Below are positions 59,965-64,000 of a stretch of 64,000 nucleotides of DNA, piece by piece. The notes beneath the pieces were generated by a model. That model had not been told where the DNA came from, did no database searches, and saw only the letters and a list, made by a program, of their open reading frames with translations. Within the stretch, counting starts at the first letter, position 1; the number at the start of each line of letters is the position of its first letter. Location of the stretch: NCBI GenBank assembly GCA_019925095.2, contig CM034398.1, positions 12,725,001-12,789,000 of the forward strand. The letters run 5' to 3'. The DNA is from Dendrolimus kikuchii. Lineage: Eukaryota; Arthropoda; Insecta; Lepidoptera; Lasiocampidae. A program made the translations under genes and the position numbers.

Positions 59965-60917
59965 TTGGTAAATTTATGGCTTTTAATCTAACAAATATAC
60001 TTCTTCATTTCGCAAATTTCAAGTTCAAACAAATTATTATGATATGTTATATATAAACTAATGTAGTTAATCGCTAACGTGTTATTTTTAACGCCGTAAA
60101 TAAGTCGCATTTGGTCAGTGTCACTAACACTAACGCAGGTGGAGCAGCAGCATTATATTAACATGTCTACCTTTAGACTGAATAAAATACTTATTAATAT
60201 ATAATATATTATAGTCAAAGGTAGTTATGCAGTCTCTTCCCGGACTATGACTGGTTTATCCTAGGTTTGACCTTCCGACAAAAGCCAAAATAAGTTCCAA
60301 TTTCAGCCTTTGACTAAAGTATTTTTAGTCAAACCTAGAAGTATCTAGCTTTTTAGTCAAACGCCGAACGTAAAATAATCTGTTTCGGGCTTTGCCTAGT
60401 CGATCCTAGAAGCGACTAAGGCAGACTCGGTCAAACATCGATTCTTATTAAATGTTTAAATTTAAAGACTATAAATTAATCTCTCCTAGATTAGACAAAA
60501 ATTCGTTAGTCAAAGGCAGAAAAACGTCCTTTATTTGGACTTTGACTAAGTCTTTATTGTCAGACCTGAGGTTTAACTAGTCAAATCTAGAAGCGCCACA
60601 GCTTCGAAGTTTAAGTATAGCATATATTATATAGCTTCGTATAAAATGTATATCTAGTTGCTATTAAGTTTCATGGATTTTTAAATATTAGAATTGTCAT
60701 CAAGCAAATAGGCGTCAGTAGTAAACCGGACCTTTATAAACCGCTTGTAGCCTAATAACTTATAATAAATTAACGACAATAATTTCTTTAAATTTTTTTC
60801 AATATTAATACTGTTTATTTAATTAATGTGATACATATAAAATATATAATACACAATACAAAAAAAACTTAACTAAATACTTAAAAATAAACTAAATTAT
60901 AAATAAATTAATATAAA
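59965..60917. other. AT-rich non-coding DNA with TAGTCAAA cluster
   Basis: Apart from the motif cluster (60205-60610), nothing was recognised. Confidence 0.4.
60205..60610. repeat. Cluster of TAGTCAAA / TTTGACTA motifs
   Basis: About ten matches or near-matches in about 400 bp in both orientations, several extended to TAGTCAAACCTAGAAG (60327), TAGTCGATCCTAGAAG (about 60408) and TAGTCAAATCTAGAAG (about 60578). It has no regular period. It could be a decayed repeat or a binding-site cluster. Confidence 0.6.
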
Positions 60918-61112
60918 CTATGTTTTTTTTCTTTTTTTTTATTGCAGGAATTCAGCAGACAGGCAGACGGCACACTTGATTGAAAGCGGTTACTATCACC
61001 TATGGACATTTGCAACACCAAAGGTGCTACAAATGCACTGCTGCTCTCTTAAGGGAGACTGGAGCCTGGCCACTGATGCCGTAACACAACTTAAGGTTGT
61101 TATGGCGGCATA
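60918..61112 (-). repeat. 3' tail shared by a LINE and the 313-bp retroposon
   Basis: On the minus strand this runs from GGAGTATGCCGCCATAACAA to GAATTCCTGCAATAAAAAAA. It equals the 3' 60% of the 313-bp unit and lies directly downstream of the LINE coding remnant at 61113-61560. Confidence 0.75.
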
Positions 61113-61560
61113 CTCCAACAAACAACAAATCGTTGCCAGAGGGAAGCGTGCTCGGAAGGCTGGCTGCATTACCACGCTGTATGGCGATGCTGATTCGTTG
61201 CGCGAAATACGAACCAGCCTTCTGATCACGGGTGGTATCAAAGAGTTTCTTACAAATTTCTTTGAAGAAATCCTTTGCCGATGGACCCCCGGACGTAAAG
61301 TTTCCACTCCAAACGGCACAAATATGTAACCCCTTCCTAGGGGTCCCTATATTTGCGCCGTTCGAGGTCTTCAGCTGTTGAAGCAGCGTTGCCAGCCCCT
61401 GACTTAGTCACTGGAAGATGTGATGCCGCCAGAGTGTCAACGCATGTCGCGTCCCACACAAGCGGCCTTCCCATCTTCCAAGGAGTAAGTGACATTCTAT
61501 CCGGCCTCTTGCCATCGTTGCGCATCAAGCCATTGGCTCAAAGATGGCTGGTACGCCGAA
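61113..61560 (-). pseudogene. LINE-associated C-terminal protein fragment, one frameshift
   Basis: The minus strand encodes LMRNDGKRPDRMSLTPWKMG, PLVWDATCVDTLAASHLP, a stretch interrupted by a stop after KYRDP, PFGVETLRPG, a one-base frame change at the G5 run near 61290, then GPSAKDFFKEICKKLF and QRISIAIQRGNAASLPSTLP. This combination (KRPDG...WDxTCxDT...GVET...IQRGNA) recurs at the C-terminus of animal LINE-type proteins, from memory and not confirmed here. The WDATC region resembles a PD-(D/E)XK-like nuclease fold, which is inference. The frame runs on into the 3' tail because the normal stop has been lost. A related C-terminus is at 25066-25158. Confidence 0.65.
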
Positions 61561-61610
61561 TTAATATAGCAAAAAACAGAAAAATGGAATTGATTATTAT
61601 TATTCCTTAC

Positions 61611-61703
61611 GGTCTTATTCATATTGAGTCCAAGTAAGTTTTTAGGCTTCTTTAAGAACCATAAAGATGCCTACAAATTTACCATAATAATAAGAATAAG
61701 ACC
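61611..61703. repeat. Foldback MITE, copy 2
   Basis: GGTCTTATTCATATTGAGTC at the left and AATAAGAATAAGACC at the right. It is a diverged partner of 10207-10298. Confidence 0.6.
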
Positions 61704-61890
61704 GTTAAACCTTTAGCACATCTGTAAAAAGTTGTAATAAAAAATTAATTAAAAAGTATTGCGTGTTACACGAAGACACATTTACACTTTATAAAATATT
61801 AAATTTTTACCTACCTATTATTATTAGACTATGTGTATCGTGACAAGAACATGAAAATCAATGTCTCTTTAGCTAATTGTTTTGTTTCAG

Positions 61891-61995
61891 ACATCGACCT
61901 GTTATACCCGCGCGGTTCATAAAGCTATCAACTAATGGCCCAAAGTTTACTTCGTTATACCGCATATTACATTGTTATCCTCACAGTTTGTGTAG
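61891..61995 (+). CDS. Candidate host exon: 5' UTR plus signal peptide start
   Basis: A pyrimidine-rich acceptor (TTGTTTTGTTTCAG, ending 61890) precedes the exon. The ATG is at 61935 and the first 20 codons read MAQSLLRYTAYYIVILTVCV, a short polar start followed by a hydrophobic core as in a secretory signal peptide. The exon ends one base into the next codon (61995), followed by GTAAGC. Phase 1 fits the exon at 63586, giving an Asp codon at the join. The intron would be 1.59 kb and contains a MITE (62408-62909). It is probably the start of a secreted or extracellular protein. I do not recognise the family. Upstream non-coding exons are implied by the acceptor. Confidence 0.5.
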
Positions 61996-62404
61996 GTAAG
62001 CATATTGAATTGAAAATACGTTAATTTACTATGTTTATTTGGTTATATAACCATTAGTTTCCAATATACCAGATAACAAGCTTTTAGCTCAGGCTTGTTA
62101 ATTACATGACTTCGAGTCTAAAACTTAATTTTAATTAAGTATATTTAAACCTATTAAATTGTTTTATTTGAAATCTATTTTTATATAAGGCCCCTATGGA
62201 ATTTCTATAAGGAGTGAAATAATACAAGCGTTAACTCAAAACCGTTGCTTTTTTGTTACATAATTTCTAATTTTAAAGCAATGAAATAAGATCTAAAATA
62301 ATATCCATCAGTGTAAGATACAGAATTTCGAAATTAGAAGGTTTTGTAAGTTCTTATTATTATATATTTTTTAAAATTTAGATTTCATACGTTAAGTATC
62401 TACA
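61996..62404. other. Putative intron sequence
   Basis: AT-rich, between the candidate exon and the MITE; no other feature. Confidence 0.35.
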
Positions 62405-62407
62405 TAA

Positions 62408-62909
62408 AGGTCCTCTTACACGGGCAATTTTTTGAGCAATTATTGCTTGGTAACGGTAATGGATCAACCTGAAGCAATTGCAATAAGATGCGGCAATTGT
62501 TTCGGGAACATTGCTTCTAACTGCTCCTTATATTCCACATTTACCAACTTCGCTGTATAAGTTGCCGAATATCCAATCGATTAGGTAATTATTAGGCAAA
62601 AATCTTTCTATCTCATTTGTATGTACAACTACGTCTCGTTTTCGCAAAAGGAATAGGCCGGCTTAGTTTTTTAAGTTGCTCCATATTGCATGATATTGTG
62701 TAGCCGTATCTCAGCAACAGCTTGCTAATAAGCCTAAATGGCGCTCTGTTGTACGTATCTACCCCGCAAGGGAACTGGCGTGAAGTTATGTATGTATGTA
62801 GCTTGCTACATATTGCCCTCGCCCTAAATTGCTTGATGTAGTCGTGACTTCATAGTTGACGAGAATTGACCGGGATTGAGCAATTTTAGTTGCCCGTGTA
62901 AGAGCACCT
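62408..62909. mobile_element. Harbinger-type MITE with TAA TSD, carrying an RTE fragment
   Basis: The TIRs begin AGGTCCTCTTACACGGGCAA on the left, and the right end gives AGGTGCTCTTACACGGGCAA as complement. TAA is at 62405-62407 and 62910-62912. The interior has ATTGCTTGGTAACG and GAGCAATTTTAG motifs. An RTE tail is inserted at 62728. The element would be about 421 bp without it. Confidence 0.85.
62728..62799 (+). mobile_element. RTE 3' fragment nested in the MITE, 9-bp TSD
   Basis: AGCTTGCTA at 62719-62727 and 62800-62808 flanks the final RTE codons and TATG tail. The MITE is therefore older than this insertion. Confidence 0.92.
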
Positions 62910-62912
62910 TAA

Positions 62913-63585
62913 GTCTTGTTGAATCTACACAGTAACGCTGTGTATTTTCTGACTTACAGTTCTGTTTTAAATGTCATGTTCCAAGTTTATTCCAGATAAT
63001 CAACTTTTTGACATATAGTTTTAACAAGAAATGTAAATGTTACTTGCTCGGATTTGTTTAACGGACCTCGTTAACTTTAAGTTCTTTTAATTTTTCTTAT
63101 TATCCTGTTATTTTATTATCTACCATTAGATACGAGTTTGTATTTTCTGGTGCCAGTCAAGTGTAAATTAAACATTCAATTGTGAATCAATCTTTCGTAC
63201 ATTATTAGAAATTCTAATTACAATTCTATCTTAGTTAGTTATTTTAAGTTAGCTCAATATGGCTCTTCGACACACTTTCTTATTGTTTAGTGTTTCAAAA
63301 TTGGCAATATACATAAAACACACTGTAGTTTATGTAAGACAGTACGAGTTTCTTGCTTGAATAGATAAGTACAAAGTTATTTTATGGCACACGAAAGAAA
63401 AAATAAAAAGCCTCGAGTTAACTGCCTTTCATTTTATTCAACGACACAGAAAAATATAAGGCATATATTCATTGCCTATAATTTTCTTTATACGAAAAAC
63501 GTTAACGTTGAAAAGGTTTCCATTCATACAGAAATTACTATTGAACGAAGATATTTTATTATATACATATATCTATTTCGTTTAG
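62913..63585. other. AT-rich non-coding DNA, putative intron
   Basis: Nothing recognised. The frame starting at 63384 is open into the next exon but lies mostly in probable intron. Confidence 0.4.
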
Positions 63586-63663
63586 ATCAAGGCGATGGGC
63601 GTTGGGGGGAAAAGGATAAAGAAACCCTTAAACATGATATTGAATTGTACAGAAGAATGGCAG
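63586..63663 (+). CDS. Candidate host exon 2 of the secreted protein gene
   Basis: The acceptor ATTTCGTTTAG ends at 63585 and the donor CAG|GTAAGA begins at 63664. The 78-bp exon (phase 1 in, phase 1 out) encodes QGDGRWGEKDKETLKHDIEL then YRRMA, and joined to the earlier exon the first codon becomes Asp. Its polar, helix-forming sequence right after a signal peptide resembles the start of a mature secreted protein. The same frame continues open upstream to 63384, but that part is low-complexity AT-rich sequence. The remaining exons lie beyond the window. Function unknown. Confidence 0.5.
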
Positions 63664-63871
63664 GTAAGATTGTAGGCGTAATAAATATATAATATTTAAA
63701 GGTGTATAGATAAATTAGCTTCGAGATGCTTTTGCGTTTGTAGTAGTGTATGGTCCGCATATAAATAAATAAACTAAGAATTTTTATATATTTTTATGTT
63801 ATTAATATGAAACTAATAGTATTACACGATATTAAAATAATAAATAATAAAATTAAATATAATTTTTAATA
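63664..63871. other. AT-rich spacer or 3' UTR
   Basis: Very AT-rich. It could hold the 3' UTR of the minus-strand candidate exon. Confidence 0.35.
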
Positions 63872-64000
63872 CTAAATTTCATCAACTCCAGACATTTCGT
63901 ACTTCATCTTCATCTTCACTTTTATCCGGTATGAATCGTTTGTGTTAATTTTAATTCGTTCTGTTATTATATCTAAAGCCTCGTCCCTGTCTTGAAATTT
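63872..64000 (-). CDS. Candidate terminal exon of a minus-strand gene, partial
   Basis: The minus-strand frame is open from the window edge to a TAG at 63874-63872: KFQDRDEALDIITERIKINT then NDSYRIKVKMKMKYEMSGVD and EI. The composition (many charged residues, no low complexity except a KMKMK run) is gene-like and the downstream side is AT-rich as in a 3' UTR. No splice acceptor is visible inside the window. No family recognised. If real, it lies within or beside the plus-strand gene. Confidence 0.35.
   Translation of the reverse strand, partial: KFQDRDEALDIITERIKINTNDSYRIKVKMKMKYEMSGVDEI

Overview
This window looks like a gene-poor, transposon-dense stretch of a moth or butterfly (Lepidoptera) nuclear genome. 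The background is AT-rich, there are no operons or bacterial signals, and nearly all recognisable coding sequence is mobile-element sequence of types common in Lepidoptera: BEL/Pao, gypsy, jockey-type and RTE-type LINEs, a tRNA-derived SINE, many short Helitrons ending in CTAG, hAT, a DD37D mariner-like element and Harbinger-type MITEs. The lineage call is inference from this repeat complement; no host gene was named.

Layout. 1-1377: 5' end of a BEL/Pao element on the minus strand (LTR start, gag). 1.5-4.2 kb: 5'-truncated jockey-type LINE, plus strand. 5.2-10.3 kb: LTR-like repeat, Helitrons, a 313-bp retroposon, foldback MITEs. 10.4-13.6 kb: MITE-like sequence interrupted by the 5' half of an RTE element (minus), ending in a stack of MITE termini. 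16.6-18.2 kb: more retroposon copies. 18.9-21.2 kb: a CCGACTTC inverted-repeat element split by an RTE copy (19300-21055) with a perfect 12-bp target-site duplication (TSD). 22.3-24.3 kb: decayed hAT transposase. 24.9-28.7 kb: LINE C-termini, two tRNA-derived SINE copies, an RTE copy, a Helitron. 30.9-32.0 kb: mariner pseudogene. 34.9-35.7 kb: a Harbinger-type MITE inside a LINE remnant. 36.6-40.9 kb: small RTE fragments, Helitrons, a foldback. 41.7-43.8 kb: gypsy element reduced to integrase plus LTRs. 44-45.3 kb: LINE with a C-terminal restriction-like endonuclease. 46-58 kb: mostly AT-rich non-coding DNA with scattered repeats. 60.9-61.6 kb: a LINE C-terminus joined to the same 3' tail as the 313-bp retroposon.

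The best candidate host gene lies at the right edge. An exon at 61891-61995 carries a signal-peptide-like start, and a second exon at 63586-63663 follows; both have splice signals and matching phase. A possible terminal exon of another gene lies on the minus strand at 63872-64000. The other genes are selfish elements and do not form a pathway; what links them is nesting and repeat families. One RTE family gives at least six 3'-end copies of different lengths sharing the same end and a TATG tail. I found no clearly new functional system. The most informative structures are the LINE/313-bp retroposon tail sharing, the RTE TSD series, the gypsy deletion derivative, and the unidentified secreted-protein exons.
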